A stretch of 64,000 nt of DNA from Episyrphus balteatus (taxonomy: Eukaryota; Arthropoda; Insecta; Diptera; Syrphidae): NCBI RefSeq assembly GCF_945859705.1, contig NC_079137.1, positions 41,180,319-41,244,318 of the forward strand. Direction: 5' to 3'. Positions 33,101 through 44,772 of the stretch are shown piece after piece. A program made the position numbers and the translations under genes. Each line of letters begins with the position of its first letter. Position 1 is the stretch's first letter. The notes under the pieces are model-generated. The model was given only the letters and a program-made list of their open reading frames with translations, was not told the DNA's origin and searched no databases.

Positions 33101-33713
33101 GACGCGAACAACACCGCTTCATCCACAATCTGATGGGATGGTTGAGCGATTTAACAGGACACTTAAAGAACACCTGTCAAAAGTAGTCAACGATAATCAA
33201 CGAGACTGGGATCGACATATTCCATTATTCTTGATGGCTTATAGAAGTGCAACACATAGTTCCACTGGACATACACCATCGGAAGTCCTTTTTGGTTCTA
33301 CAATACGGCTGCCAAGTGAGATAAAATTCGGATGTGTTCCAAATGAGCCACAGGAAATAGATGAGTATGTTGATAACCTGAAAGAAACACTGGCTGACAT
33401 TCACCAACGGACAAGGACAAATATAAAAGCGTCTAGTGACAGGATGAAAACAAGATATGACGCGCGAGCGACAGCAACAGGGTTTCAAGAAGGAGAACTT
33501 GTGTGGTTTTACAATCCCCACCGACAAAAGGGACTATCACCGAAGCTACAACAAAACTGGGAAGGCCCTTACACAGTAATGACCAGAATTAACGATGTGG
33601 TTTACCGTATACAAAGAGGGGTAAGAGGCAAACTAAAGGTAGTTCATTGTGACCGTTTACATCGTTATAATGGTGAAAGAAGCAATGGAGTTGTTCGGGA
33701 CGAACAATCCTAA
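30114..33713 (+). CDS. pol: Pol: protease, reverse transcriptase, RNase H, integrase (copy B)
   Basis: Pol is frameshift-expressed, with 1199 residues from 30114, and collinear with copy A. All catalytic residues are kept: DTGA at 50-53, D402 and YLDD 464-467, RNase H D611 and D679, integrase D915, D975 and E1011. About a dozen residues differ from copy A. Most lie in the protease and the linker before the reverse transcriptase (before ~residue 370). The catalytic core of reverse transcriptase, RNase H and integrase is almost unchanged, apart from one change in RNase H (K to N near residue 660) and two near the C terminus. No stop or frameshift is present. Confidence 0.97.
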   Translation, partial: RVRTNFEGQKLVSGIDGPRTTIQVSQTKRDNKSLTVEATINNNQHVATIDTGATASIVRRDLVKMTWLHNTNSYRLKTATGEAARVYGEVRLTIRMAELEFSHVFLVADICDECIIGIDFMKEHGIILDIGNQVLKYRNVEIPMVYGNENSTTIRTVIKEDMCLPPSSEVFVWTKLKGNCGSHRYLMVEPEVEQSSENIFIGKTLVAPKNNMVPVRILNIKPYPIKLKKGKVVGQCESVSAITKINEMDIQMTMNSEKLKTQILKSDNLSQHQLNVAGRLLHEYADIFSSPSGQYGRTQLVQHRIDTGDARPIRQPARRLPLAKQGEVEEMISTMKKDGLIENSKSPWASPVVLVKKKDGSNRFCVDYRRLNDVTKKDSYPLPRISDTLDAMEGAQWFSTLDLKSGYWQVEIHPEDREKTAFSTGNGLWQFNVMPFGLCNAPATFERLMECVLNGLTWKSCLVYLDDVIVYGKTFDDHCENLKAVFQRLREAHLKLNPKKCALFKTEVKYLGHIISSQGVMTDPEKVDTVKNWPTPQDKHQLRSFLGLATYYRRFVKDFARIAKSLHQLTEKGKPFKWSGECEKSFQELKLRLCEAPVLAYPTPGKQFIIDADASNVGVGAVLSQVHDGEEKVVAYFSKVLSKQERNYCVTRRELLALVLATKHFHNYIYGQKFLLRTDHGALNWLLNFKNPEGQVARWIEILQTYQCQIQHRRGKLHSNADALSRRPCKQDCKHCTRLEEKEVVAVRRTRADPICGWSNEELRMAQQEDSDIEPILAWKEHEEKPEWADISDRSPNLKAYWAQWDSLHVQEGLLRRKWESADGKSYVMQLIVPQSKVNDVLREMHEGTSGGHLGINKTLEKVRQQFYWLRMREDVEKWCRKCDTCAASKGPARKMQSKMHQYNVGTPFERIAIDVAGPFPETNKGNRYILVVMDYFSKWPEAFAIPNQETKTVVDKIVFHWVSRFGVPMELHSDQGRNFESKIFQEVCSLLGIKKTRTTPLHPQSDGMVERFNRTLKEHLSKVVNDNQRDWDRHIPLFLMAYRSATHSSTGHTPSEVLFGSTIRLPSEIKFGCVPNEPQEIDEYVDNLKETLADIHQRTRTNIKASSDRMKTRYDARATATGFQEGELVWFYNPHRQKGLSPKLQQNWEGPYTVMTRINDVVYRIQRGVRGKLKVVHCDRLHRYNGERSNGVVRDEQS

Positions 33714-33724
33714 GAGGGGGGCAA
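33712..33724 (+). other. Polypurine tract, copy B
   Basis: AAGAGGGGGGCAA abuts the 3' LTR and overlaps the pol stop codon, as in copy A. Confidence 0.9.
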
Positions 33725-34231
33725 TGTAACGATGAATTACCGAACTACTTTTAAGATAAAAGTCTGAACACACTACCTGCTACAGTAAAGGTAGAAATGT
33801 GAACGGACCTTTAGTAATTAAGAAACTACCCTCTGAACGCATCCAAAGAAATTCCCTCGACTGCTGAATATCCCAAAATATCCCACTGGACTGGAAGTAT
33901 GAAGCGCCCCCTCTTGGAAAGGAAGCTTCGAGAAGCAAAGACGAGAACCTTCGAAGACATTCTCGAATTCCGAATTTCAGGTATAAAAGGGCAGCGTGGA
34001 CACCGACCGGAGACAGTTTAATCTTGAATGTGAAAGAGTACAGTACAAAGTGAAATAAAGTGTTTGGAAATTGTTAGTAGTAAATAAAGTGATTGAAAAG
34101 TGTGTTTGTTTGAGCGAATAATAAAAGTAAATTGATTTGAAATAAAGTGTGTTCTTATTTGAACGGAAAGATAAGTGGAAGTTAAAATAAACGAAATAAG
34201 TTTTATTGTGAACCCGGAATAAAACGTTACA
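33725..34231 (+). repeat. 3' LTR of copy B (507 bp)
   Basis: It is one base longer than the other LTRs because TGTTGG became TGTTTGG near 34061-34067. That is the only difference from its 5' partner that I found. Confidence 0.97.
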
Positions 34232-34235
34232 ATAT

Positions 34236-34565
34236 CTTAAAATATATTTGTCTCGGAAGAGACTATAATGTTTTTGATGTAATTTTTAGAGAAGTTTAAT
34301 ATTAGCAAGTATAAAACACTTTAAAAGAAGTTTTAGAAAAATCTGCTCGATTTTTTTATTTCGGCAATCAGATGTTCCTACTAAAATAAAAACCCCAGAG
34401 AGGGGAAATTGAAATTATTTTTAATGTAACAGCTCTATCTATTGAAATAGGTAAAAATTAAAATTTTTAAATTTTTACACTATTTAAGCCTAAAAAAAAT
34501 ATAATAAGGCTTAAGCACATGCCTTACACATCATTGTTATCTTCTAAATATCTTCTAAAAGTAGG
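34236..34565. other. Right flank of copy B, no gene seen
   Basis: AT-rich sequence without a convincing ORF or repeat. Confidence 0.45.
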
Positions 34566-34680
34566 TACAGTCAAATAAGGTGATAAAAGAGTGAACTTTG
34601 GAATGAGTGCTAATAATTTTTTTTTTCTCAAAACCATGCAGAAATCCGCTTAATTTCAGGTGGTCTTTTTTTCTGTGTAG
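34566..34680 (+). mobile_element. One-ended fragment of the CAGTCAAATAAGG fold-back family
   Basis: TA then CAGTCAAATAAGG, followed by GGAATGAGTGCTAATAAT and a T run, matches the left ends of the elements at 43276 and 54077. No matching right end was found, so this is a truncated copy. Confidence 0.6.
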
Positions 34681-37600
34681 GTATATTTTTCAATAAGTTT
34701 GGGATCTTTTTTTAATTGGCAAAATAAAAAATTGAAATAAAACATGTGGAGAACAAAGCCGTAACTCGTCCAGGTTCTTGTTTACATATACATATCACAC
34801 GTTGAGAAAGATAGTGTCACAACTAAAAAAAAACACGATTTTTCAGGAGAAGAAAATAATTTAAAATAATGTATGTTATGTATGTATATGTTAGGTACAT
34901 AAATATGTCCAGATTGCATAAACATAAATTTTCTACCTTTACCTTTATCATTTAAAAAAAAGCTAAAAAGCAAGTATACGCCACAGTGTACGTTACTTAT
35001 TGGACAAAATAAACACTTGTCCTCAATAAATTGAACGAAATGTTCTTCTCCTTGTTATCAGTGTTGATAACTAAACCAGAAAATCAAAATCCTTTCAAAT
35101 AACAATAAAACATTCAAAAATATTTCTTCATGCTTCGTAAATTCAACTTGTTTTTAAAATATTGCAAAAGCTAAATATAAACAAACTCGAACCTAATACA
35201 AAACAAAACCAATACATTTAAACAAAATAGGTATGAATATCATTTTTTTCTTAGCAACCAAAAAGTCCTTTTCAGAGATTTTTTTTCTATCGAATACATA
35301 TACAATCCTGTAAAGTAACTGTAGCGTAGCATAATAATTATTCATAGCGGATTTTTTTTTCAGTGTCACTTCTTTACGTAATTATTCAATGATAGAACAA
35401 TAAAAACAATTTCACTAGACTTTAAATGACAGTTTCATTTCAATCGATTTCTAAAATATAGCTGAAATAAGAATATTAAACATTTTGGTAAATTCTTTTT
35501 CGTTTTTTCTTTGCAAATAAAGTGAAAAATTCTAAAATAATGTAAATGAATGGATTCATGAGCGAAAGAGATTCCCGTACATTTTGCAAGTGAACTCTCC
35601 AATTTTGTATTCACCACGAAAGTTCACAGGAACGTTCACGGGTGACCACAAAAAAATATATGGATTCACTTAACGACTTGCTTCACCAAGTATGTACTAC
35701 ACTTAAAAGCGAAACATCTATGAGAATCCCGTTTAAAAAAAAAAAAAATTGAACCAAGCAAAATAATTAATTTAATTTAACTTAAGAATTCTGACTTATT
35801 ATAAATTATAAATAAATGCAAACCTTCTTTTTATGTGAATTTTTTTGACGTAGGTGAACTTTTAAGTAGGTAATCGACTTTATTTGCTAACGTCTTAACT
35901 CTTAATAAATCTATTTCTAAAAGCGACTTTCAGTTTTGCCCAAAAGAAACCCACAAACTTTATTCGCCTTTGATAAATAAATCATTTTAGACCATAATAA
36001 ATGCAGTTTATCTACGTTGCATTTTTGACAATTTTAATATCCCCCATCTATAAATTTAGCTGATATTTGAAAATTTGTTAATCATGAAAACATGTTTGTC
36101 CTATCACACAAAATGAACGTGTAGCTAACATACAAAAAATAAAAAAAACCATGAAATCAATATTCTAATTAGAAAATGACCGACCTACTAGTCTACTCTC
36201 TACTCCAACGACCTAGTTCAACTTATAATTTTAATTTACTAAAATGCTGACGCTGACTTGTTGTTAATAACCATCATCAACATTGTCAACATAACCATTC
36301 AACCAATCAATGTAAACATTTCACTAACTACTGCTAGTTGCAGCAGCAGCAGCTCATATATCGTGTCCGATCATACTACAACTACAACATATCTCCATTT
36401 ATATACGAACGCCATCAACATACAAATTAAACGCCCATTTTAGTTATATTTTTTTTTATTCTACATTTTTATTTTTTATCATTCACTTTTAATCAAACAA
36501 CAAAAAAAAAAAAATCCAATTTCTACCCCCCTTGAGTGTGTGTGGACAAATTTCCACTGAAACAACTGGTGGTACTTGGGCTATACAATTTTCATTAAAC
36601 ACTACCCCCATTCTACTCTTTCAGCTCCTACAAGTATGCTAATTAAAACCACAACAACTCGATTTCCATAGACAATTACAGCGTCAATATGTAATTACAA
36701 AACACCAAAACCAATCACTTAAGTGCTACGTTGTGTTGCACACTTTTGTTTTTTAATTAATAAACTATTTAATATTCACAAAATAATAATAACAACTATA
36801 CACTCTGTTGTTTTATCAATCAGAATAATATTGTTGTATTCACAAAATGCTCCTAAAGGTATTCATTTAAAAAAAATTAAAGTGACTGTCTGAAAGTATG
36901 CAATGAAATAATGTATTGAATCGTGTTGTGCATTGAAATATGCAACAATCAAGTATTTGCACACAATTATGCAACAAAAGTCATTTTCATTATTGATATG
37001 GTAAAGCCTAAAATTATGCAATATTTACTTAAATCTTCAATACAGGGTGCTTCAACCAAATTCGAATTAAATAAATGTCCGCAAAACCAATATATTTATT
37101 TTTATTAAAATAAAATAAAAATAAAGGTGTGCCATAAAAATTTGGCAAATAAATTTTCAAAACTGTATTTATGGGCAAAAAAAAATAATAAATATTAAAG
37201 AGGTTCGTTCACATAAATTTCCTATCACCTTTAAATGTAATAAAAAAAAGGACACACATTTATTTTTTTTTTCTTCTAGTTTTTTTTTTGTAAGTAGAAA
37301 AAAAACCGCCTTGTCCGCTTTACGCTACTGTTTTGTATGTATGTAGGTATGTGTCACAGAGTTTTTGTGTGTAAACTACCTCGCCCTTTCCTACAAAAAA
37401 AAACCGAGGCAGAGTCGAAGGAATATAAGAAAGAATTTACTGAAGAAAAAAAAAAGAAAAAAAAAACGAACACAAAATTAAATACAAGAGAGCAAACAAA
37501 AAAAAAAAAGAAAAACTCTCATATTTCCAGGAAGTAGAAAAAACATCACATTATATACATACAGGACGAAGGAAGAAAAAAAAAAAACTGCGAAATAGTA

Positions 37601-39773
37601 GGACGAACAACAACTAGACGAAAAAAAAAGACGAATATCCTTGTCAGGCTGCACATTCCAAGTTCAAGTCAAAATTTAAACTCAATAATTCATTTCATAT
37701 GTACAGGAGCTACCAAAAGAGAAAGAGAGTATGTCAAAAAGGATACACTCTCCGGAAGAAAAAAATTTTGGGTGGACGAAGGACAATAATGGTGAGGCAG
37801 AGAGATCCGGTTTTCCACGCATGAGTATAGAGAATGAGTGACGCCTGACCGTAGCGCCACAAATGTCCACTGTGGTGGGAATCATTACTAAGTACTCACA
37901 GAGAACTAGATGAATGAAAATTCCTCTCCACAGAGAGGAGAGTGGAGAGTATTATCCTTTTTCGTCCGGAAAATACGATTTTGGAAAAACTGCTGACTCA
38001 ATCAACTTCTCAGTCGTTTTTCTGCCCTTGGCAAGGATATTTCACCATTAGGGGTTCTTGGGGCATAGTCTAGCTGGAGGACACGTCGATATATATCTCT
38101 ATCTATCTATCCTTTCTTAGACATGACGCAATTACACTGCATTAGGTTTAAATTAATTATCCTTTTTTTTTTTTGTTGTGTTGTTCTCTATGTGTGTTAT
38201 TTGTCTTCTTTTGTTCTACGTTCGTTCACATAATAAGTGCCTTTTTTGGTAGGCATATACCCAAATACAAGCGTATAATAGAATGGAGATTCTAAGGAGG
38301 AAGGACGTTTGAGAACAAAAAAAAAAAAAAAGAAAGAGGAATAGATTGGTTCCATTAATCATGCACAGATGACCAGGAAAATGGATTTTTTTCAATTCGT
38401 CCTTGTACGGAAGAAGACTACATTCGTTTTTTTTTGTGTGTATTTTTGCTTTTTTGGTTTTATTGTTGCCTCGATGTATTGATTTTTGTACTTTTTTCGT
38501 TGTTGTTGGTATTTGGTAGGCTCCTAACTACTTATTTTGTGTTATGTATATGTATAACGGTATAGTTACTGATAGAATTCAAGGAGGTGCGTATAGTAAT
38601 TTATTAATTTAAGTCCTAGCTTAATTTACTTATTTTTTTCTTTGTGAACTGAGGTGGTGGGAAAATTATATTTACCTTTTTGATGGACTCCGGTGTTGTT
38701 GTTGTATCAATGGATAATTTTTTTTTCTATTTTGAGTTGGGGCGTGAAGAACTTTGAGTGTCGTCTTTATTATAGAAAATTACTCAGATTCAGACTGTGT
38801 TTGCATTATAGTCCTTTTTTTAGACCGAAAATACAGTAGCTGATTTTTTTATATTACGTATGTTTGTTTGAAGGTATGTCTGTTTGTATGGCAATTGGTC
38901 TCTCTAGTCGCATTTATTTGTAATTAGTCTACCATTAAAAGTCAATGATGGTTGCATATATTGGACTTTTGGGAGTAGTTGCCTTATATAGTTTTGGAAT
39001 CGGGGGGACTAGAAGTTGGAATATTGATTGTTTAGATCCTTTGACGGTGTCTTGGTAGTGTTTTGTTTTCCTTTTTTTATTTCTACATTTGAGACTATAG
39101 TGTCAAATGGTGACATGTGTTTTATTTTTGTAAACACTTTTTTTTTTGTTTTGTTTGTTGTTTCATTTTTTTGGATGGATAAATTAAGGGAGTGACGATT
39201 TTGATTAAGATAAGAAAGAAGGTTTTTCTTTTGTAGCTATGGGAATAGATTTAATTGAACGATTGCAGGTGGATATAAAAGGTGTGGAGAAGTAAATATA
39301 TGGTTGGATATAGAAATATGTAGAAGATGAGAAAAGCGGGTCAGTGTACTCTCTCATATTTTAACAGATTAAAGTTTGTGCACATAAGAGTAACCTTGAA
39401 TTATTTTCGTATGTTAGGTATTGATATTTTGACTTTTATTAGTTTGTGCTTCATTTCTTTAATATAGATATTAAAAGTTTTTTTTAAAAGAAAAGTTGTA
39501 CTCTGTGGCGTATACGTACTTTTTTGTTGATTTTTTATGATACACATTTAGCTCAATGATAAAATAGGTTTTGATTATAATTAAGTGAAGAAAAACGCTT
39601 AAAGGATTAATTTAGCAAAAAAAAGCATTTTTTGATTAAAAAAAAACAACATTTTTTTCAGTGTGTATAGCGTACAAAGAAAATTCAGATATTGGCCCGC
39701 TTATAAAACTTTTCATACACTGAGGGAAAAAAAGCAACGTAAAATGTAATATGTTCAATATGAAAAAACTAAC
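34681..39773. other. Non-coding stretch, no gene seen
   Basis: AT-rich sequence with poly-A/T runs. A GC-richer patch at 37720-37980 contains CTCTCC/GGAGAG inverted repeats. No ORF shows a domain or a credible signal peptide. Confidence 0.45.
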
Positions 39774-39782
39774 ATGAAACAT

Positions 39783-40817
39783 TAGGGTGTCCGTTATTTC
39801 CCAAAGTGATGTTTTCGGGGGTGACACCCCCCAGATCGAAAGTTTAGGGCCTAAATACGGGGAATTTAGCAAAAACAAATTTTTTGGAGGTCATTAACCC
39901 GTGCCTCTAAGGCCATACTTTCCCCATACAAATTTTTATGGGAAATTTTTAACTCATACATAAAAATTTTTCTCTCTCGAGTTAAATCATCTATTTTTAA
40001 AATTTTTGTTGATTCTGGTTGGAAAATAGTTCCCTTAAAAGATTACATTCAAAATTTCCAGTTAAAAATTTTGTTTATATTTTATTTCGGTTTTTGAAAT
40101 TATTAGCTGTTTTCGTAGTTTTTGCTTTCACCTATCACATAATTTTAAATGCAGTTTTATTGGTTTTTAATTCTTTTCAAATATTGCATTCAAAAATTTG
40201 TGTATTAATCAAAAATTTTAATTTTTTTAAATTTTTTTTATACGTTTAAATTTATTTTTTTCGAACTACAAAAGATATGTTTACAATTTTTTATATTGAA
40301 TTTTGTTTAAAAATTATTCACCTAAAAAATGACATCAAAAAAGTTGCAAACAAGGAAGGGTAAAGTATTTAATAATATTTATTTAATATAAAAACGGCAA
40401 AAATTTCAAAAAAAAAATTAAAATATTTGATTTATACACAAATTTTTGAATGCAATATTTGAAAAGAATTAAAAACCAATAAAACTGCATTTAAAATTAT
40501 GTGATAGGTGAAAGCAAAAACTACGAAAACAGCTAATAATTTCAAAAACCGAAATAAAATATAAAAAAAATTTTAACGGGAAATTTTGAATGTAATCTTT
40601 TAAGGGAACTATTTTCCAACCAGAATCAACAAACATTTTAAAAATAGATGATTTAACTCGAGAGAAAAAAAATTGTATGTATAAGTTAAAAATTTCCCAT
40701 ACAAATTTGTATGGGGAAAGTATGACCTTAGAGGCACGAGTTAATGACCTCCAAAAAATTTGTTTTTGCTAAATTCCCCGTATTTAGGCACTAAACTTTC
40801 GATCTGGGGACACCCTA
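39783..40817. mobile_element. 1.0-kb fold-back element with 9-bp target duplication
   Basis: ATGAAACAT occurs directly on both sides (39774-39782 and 40818-40826). The element begins TAGGGTGTCC and ends GGACACCCTA, and its arms of roughly 440 bp are reverse complements with scattered changes and a short AT-rich middle. A 9-bp duplication fits Drosophila FB-like or Mutator-like elements. ORFs inside are by-products of the repeat. Confidence 0.85.
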
Positions 40818-40826
40818 ATGAAACAT

Positions 40827-43275
40827 CATTAAATTAAAATTGAAACAAAGTAAGAATTTTTTTTTGTTGGACTTCAGCTTTTGTTGCATTTTATCACCCT
40901 TAACCCTTTCGAACCCAAGCTATGAAAATCAATATTAAAAAATGTTTTTTCGGTATTATCGGGTCAAAAACATCACAACTAAGAAATATGAATAGCAAAA
41001 AGTTATTTTCCAAAATAATAAATAGCAAAACTAATGTGTTTTTCTCATGTTGCATGTAAGTAACCTGCACTGCCTATGACCACCAAAAAAAGTCGGAGAA
41101 CTGAGAAAATAACTTTTTATGAAACTATAATGTGTGCTGTTAATTTTAATAATATTTAGGTGCAAGAATGTAACCATGTTCCCCTAAAATATTAAAATTC
41201 ACAGTCTATTCAGGTTGTGATTTTTATAAGTGTCTGTATTCATGGACCAAAATTTTGCGTCTTAGTAAAGGTATGACAGCATCTAACTGATGAGCCCACT
41301 GTCATACCTGGGCGAAACACATATAGAGTTGAGGTGACTTTAACTTTTTAATTGAGTGAAATATTATCGTATATGGTATATAAAGTCGTTGAAATATAAA
41401 GCTCTTATTAGAGTGATAAGATTGTCAAAACATGTGTGAATTGTTTATAGTAAAAAGGCGGGCAAAATTTTTTGTAATTACATATTTGTAAAAAGTATAA
41501 AGAATAGAAAACCTCATTACCAAGAAGTAGATGATGAACAGTTTTCTGGCTATTTCCCCACAGGATTAAATGCTTACATTTTTTTTTCTAGGACCAAAAC
41601 TAACGGTCAGAAACGGAAATAGAAAAGTAACTTTTGTCAAAAACGACTATTACACAAAGAGCCAACTTTTGGAACGATTTTTTTGTTACGAATATCTCTT
41701 AAACGACAAAGACTTTTACCATCAAAATGTTTGTACTAAAATGATTAAGTTAACATCATATATACAAATTTTACAACATTTTCAAAAGAACACATTTTTG
41801 AATTTAAAATTTTTTTTTTTTTTGAAAAATTAATTTTTTGGAAACGGGTTAGTGAATTGTATTGAAATTCCGTTTTTAAAAATGGTATACCTACCTACCA
41901 ACTTTTTTTTTTGAAAAATAATGTTAGAAAGATTTTTTATATAGGTAATTAAACAACCTAATTTAAAAAAAAACTGTTATAACGAATTTTCAATTTTTTT
42001 TCTAAAAATTCCTTTTTATACGAAAAATCAAATTGCATATTACTAGATTTTATGGAAAAGTTCATTTAAAACGGCATAAAGGAAAGAAAAGTTACTATGG
42101 CGATAATATGTCAATTTTCCAAGCATCGGAAGTTATTGTTTTGCGGCCATAAAAAAAAAACGTTTTTAATATTATTTATAGATAAAATTGTAATAAGATC
42201 TTTTCATCACAGCACATTAAGGAAATTGCTTTCGAAAAAAGTTCAATATTACCACAGAAATAAAAATATTAAAAAAAAAATAAACAAATTAAAATCAAAT
42301 ATAATCCCAAACCTCTATCAAATCAACTTGTCACTTTCATTAAAAAGGTTTCGACCTCGTTGCATGTATATAAAAGAACTTGAATGTAAAAATTGTCTAG
42401 ACACTTTGCGTGACTGCGATCCAGATTTAATGTCCTTGAAAAAAAAAAAAATCTCATTTAATATTTTTTTTGATAACGCCTCAACTAATTCTGATTGCAT
42501 TTCTTCGATTCTAACTGAAACTTCTCTTTTTTTCTGATTTCTTAAAAATACCACCATTAAGTCTAGCCTTTTTGTTAAAATGTCAACTTCAACATATAAA
42601 TTTTGACATCAAATCAATACAATTCCAATAAATCACAAACGGATTAACTGACTCAAAAAGTGACGTTACCGCTGCCGTCGATAAGAATAAAAATAAACCA
42701 AATCACACATCACGCCTTTTTTTTTGGGAGGGGGAAAAGGATTTCAATCGAAATGATCTCAGTTCGAATACAATAAGGATTAGATATGTAAATTCAATTG
42801 CAAGGATTAGGTTTGCTCTTATTTGCGCATAATTTGTGTGACATCTTAAAACCAATTGAGGTTCAATGAAGTGAAATAATTCACGCTTCGCAGGATAATA
42901 GAATAAAAATAAACAAGAGCAACTCTGAATAAAAAAAACCTGAATAAAAGAGACGATTTGTGCGAACGCATTTGTGTATATAAGGACTCCTCTGACTGGC
43001 CAGTAGCTATACGAACAACAACGACAAAGACGACACGGTGGTGATGGCGCCTTATTGGTAATAAATTCCAGAAAACGTATTAGCATTAGATTAATCTTAC
43101 TCGCACAAGATTGCCGCTATTTCCGTTCCATTTTTGTTGTATATAAGCTATAAGCCACCCTTGGGTAAAGGAGTGGGGGCGAACGGTGCCATAGGGAGTT
43201 CCTTGAGATGTTTTTACTTCAATTTATATACAAATAGCTTTAGCAACGCCATATGCGACAAAAAGGATAATAATA
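40827..43275. other. Non-coding stretch, no gene seen
   Basis: A 10-bp perfect stem GGTATGACAG (41270-41279) with CTGTCATACC (41299-41308) is the clearest structure. ORFs up to 146 codons at 42097-42537 are Lys/Phe-rich, AT-driven and without a domain. Confidence 0.4.
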
Positions 43276-44772
43276 CAGTAAAATAAGGAGAAAAAAGGGG
43301 TAAATCTCGGAATGAATGTTAGTAGAAATTTTTTTTGCTCAATATCTTCCTTTTGCCATTATATAACATATCTCAAAAGTCTAGAAAAATCTCATCTCCG
43401 CTTGTCGCGATTTCAAGGTCAAATCGCGAAATGGAGATTTTCAAAATTAGCAAAAATAGGCTATGGTATTATATACACATATGATACATGATTTCAAGGT
43501 ATTTTTTAATGCTGATTCCAAAAAATCTAAAATCAAAACAATCTGACGTCTCTGGAAAGAGTTATACCTGTTTTTCATCTGTCAACCCATATTATTATAC
43601 AAGTTGCAAACTTACTACCGAAAAACCCTTAAAAGTTATGGTAGAGGAACCAAATTTTGCATGAAGGTTTTCATATCCATTATTATTATGAATCAAAAAA
43701 AATGCAATGAAAAAAACATTCATATCTATGAAAAATTGGTATTTTTCGAAAAAAGGGGACATTTTGGGATATGCACTAAAAAACATCCTGGTACAATCTT
43801 GGAATGAGTGCCAATAGGCTAATTTTTTTGTTTCTATCTTTGTTTGGATATTCTATATCTTATGTCAAAAATCTAAAAAAAATCTCATGTCCGCAAGTCT
43901 TAATTTTCCTGGTTTGAAGATAAGGTGCAGATTTTAAAAAATTGAAAAACAACACTTCAGATATTTGTGTCAGATCAACATGAATAAGGTGCATTACTTT
44001 TTAGGGATGGTCAGGTTGACTTATTGTGAGTTTTTTTGGAATAAGTGTTAAAAAATACCCTTATCATGTCGCTTATGTTGGTATACATATACAAATTTAA
44101 ACTTTTCTTGCTAATTCTTTTAAGTCTGCACCTAACTTAGTTTAACCTCCAAAATCAGAACTTGCGGACATGAGATTTTTTTTTAGATTTTTGAGGGTAG
44201 TTAAAGAATATCCAAACAAAGATTAAAATGAAAAAAATTAGCCTATTAGCACTTATTCCTAAGATGAATAAGAATCTTTTTAGTGCATATCCTAAAATTT
44301 GCCCCTCTATCAAAAAATACCATTATTTCGTAGGTATATATATTTTTTGTAATGGATTGTTTTGATTTTTAATAATGATGGATTATAAAATCTTCATGCA
44401 AAATTTGGTTCCTCTACCATAACTTTTAAGGTTTTTTCGGCAGTAAGTTTGCAACTGTTATAATAATATGAGTTGACAGATGAAAAACAGGTATAACTTC
44501 TTCCATAGACGTCAGATTGTCTTGATTTTAGATTTTTTGGAATCAGCATTAAAAAATACCTTGAAATCATGTATCATATGTGTATATAATACCATAGCCT
44601 ATTTTTGCTAATTTTGAAAATCTCCATTTCGCGATTTGACCTTGAAATCGCGACAAGCGGACATGAGATTTTTCTAGACTTTTGAGATATGTTATATAAT
44701 GGCAAAAGGAAGATATTGAACAAAAAAAATTTCTACTAACATTCATTCCGAGGTTAAACCCTTATTTGACTG
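43276..44772. mobile_element. 1.5-kb fold-back element of the CAGTCAAATAAGG family
   Basis: The left end is TA-CAGTAAAATAAGG; the right end read inward is CAGTCAAATAAGGG. Outer arms of about 400 bp are reverse complements, for example TCGCGATTTCAAGGTCAAAT at about 43407 and its partner near 44635. The middle is also partly self-complementary. CAGT ends next to TA suggest a Tc1/mariner/pogo-type origin, though the right flanking TA is not preserved. Confidence 0.78.

Larger units (their letters stand above)
28070..34231 (+). mobile_element. Ty3/gypsy LTR retrotransposon, copy B (complete)
   Basis: The complete 6162-bp element is flanked by ATAT duplications. Its length differs from copy A (6215 with the missing 5 bases) by exactly the 54-bp gag repeat and one extra T in its 3' LTR, so no other net indel separates them. 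All ORFs are open. The two LTRs differ only by that T by eye, which indicates very recent insertion. It has the same orientation as copy A, with 21.9 kb between them. Confidence 0.98.

Noticed and set aside
41270..41308. 10-bp perfect stem as a miRNA candidate
   Set aside because: The stem is too short for a miRNA precursor and pairing does not extend outward.
42097..42537. 146-codon ORF
   Set aside because: It is Lys/Asn/Phe/Ile-rich as expected from AT-rich chance frames, with no domain, signal peptide or gene signals.
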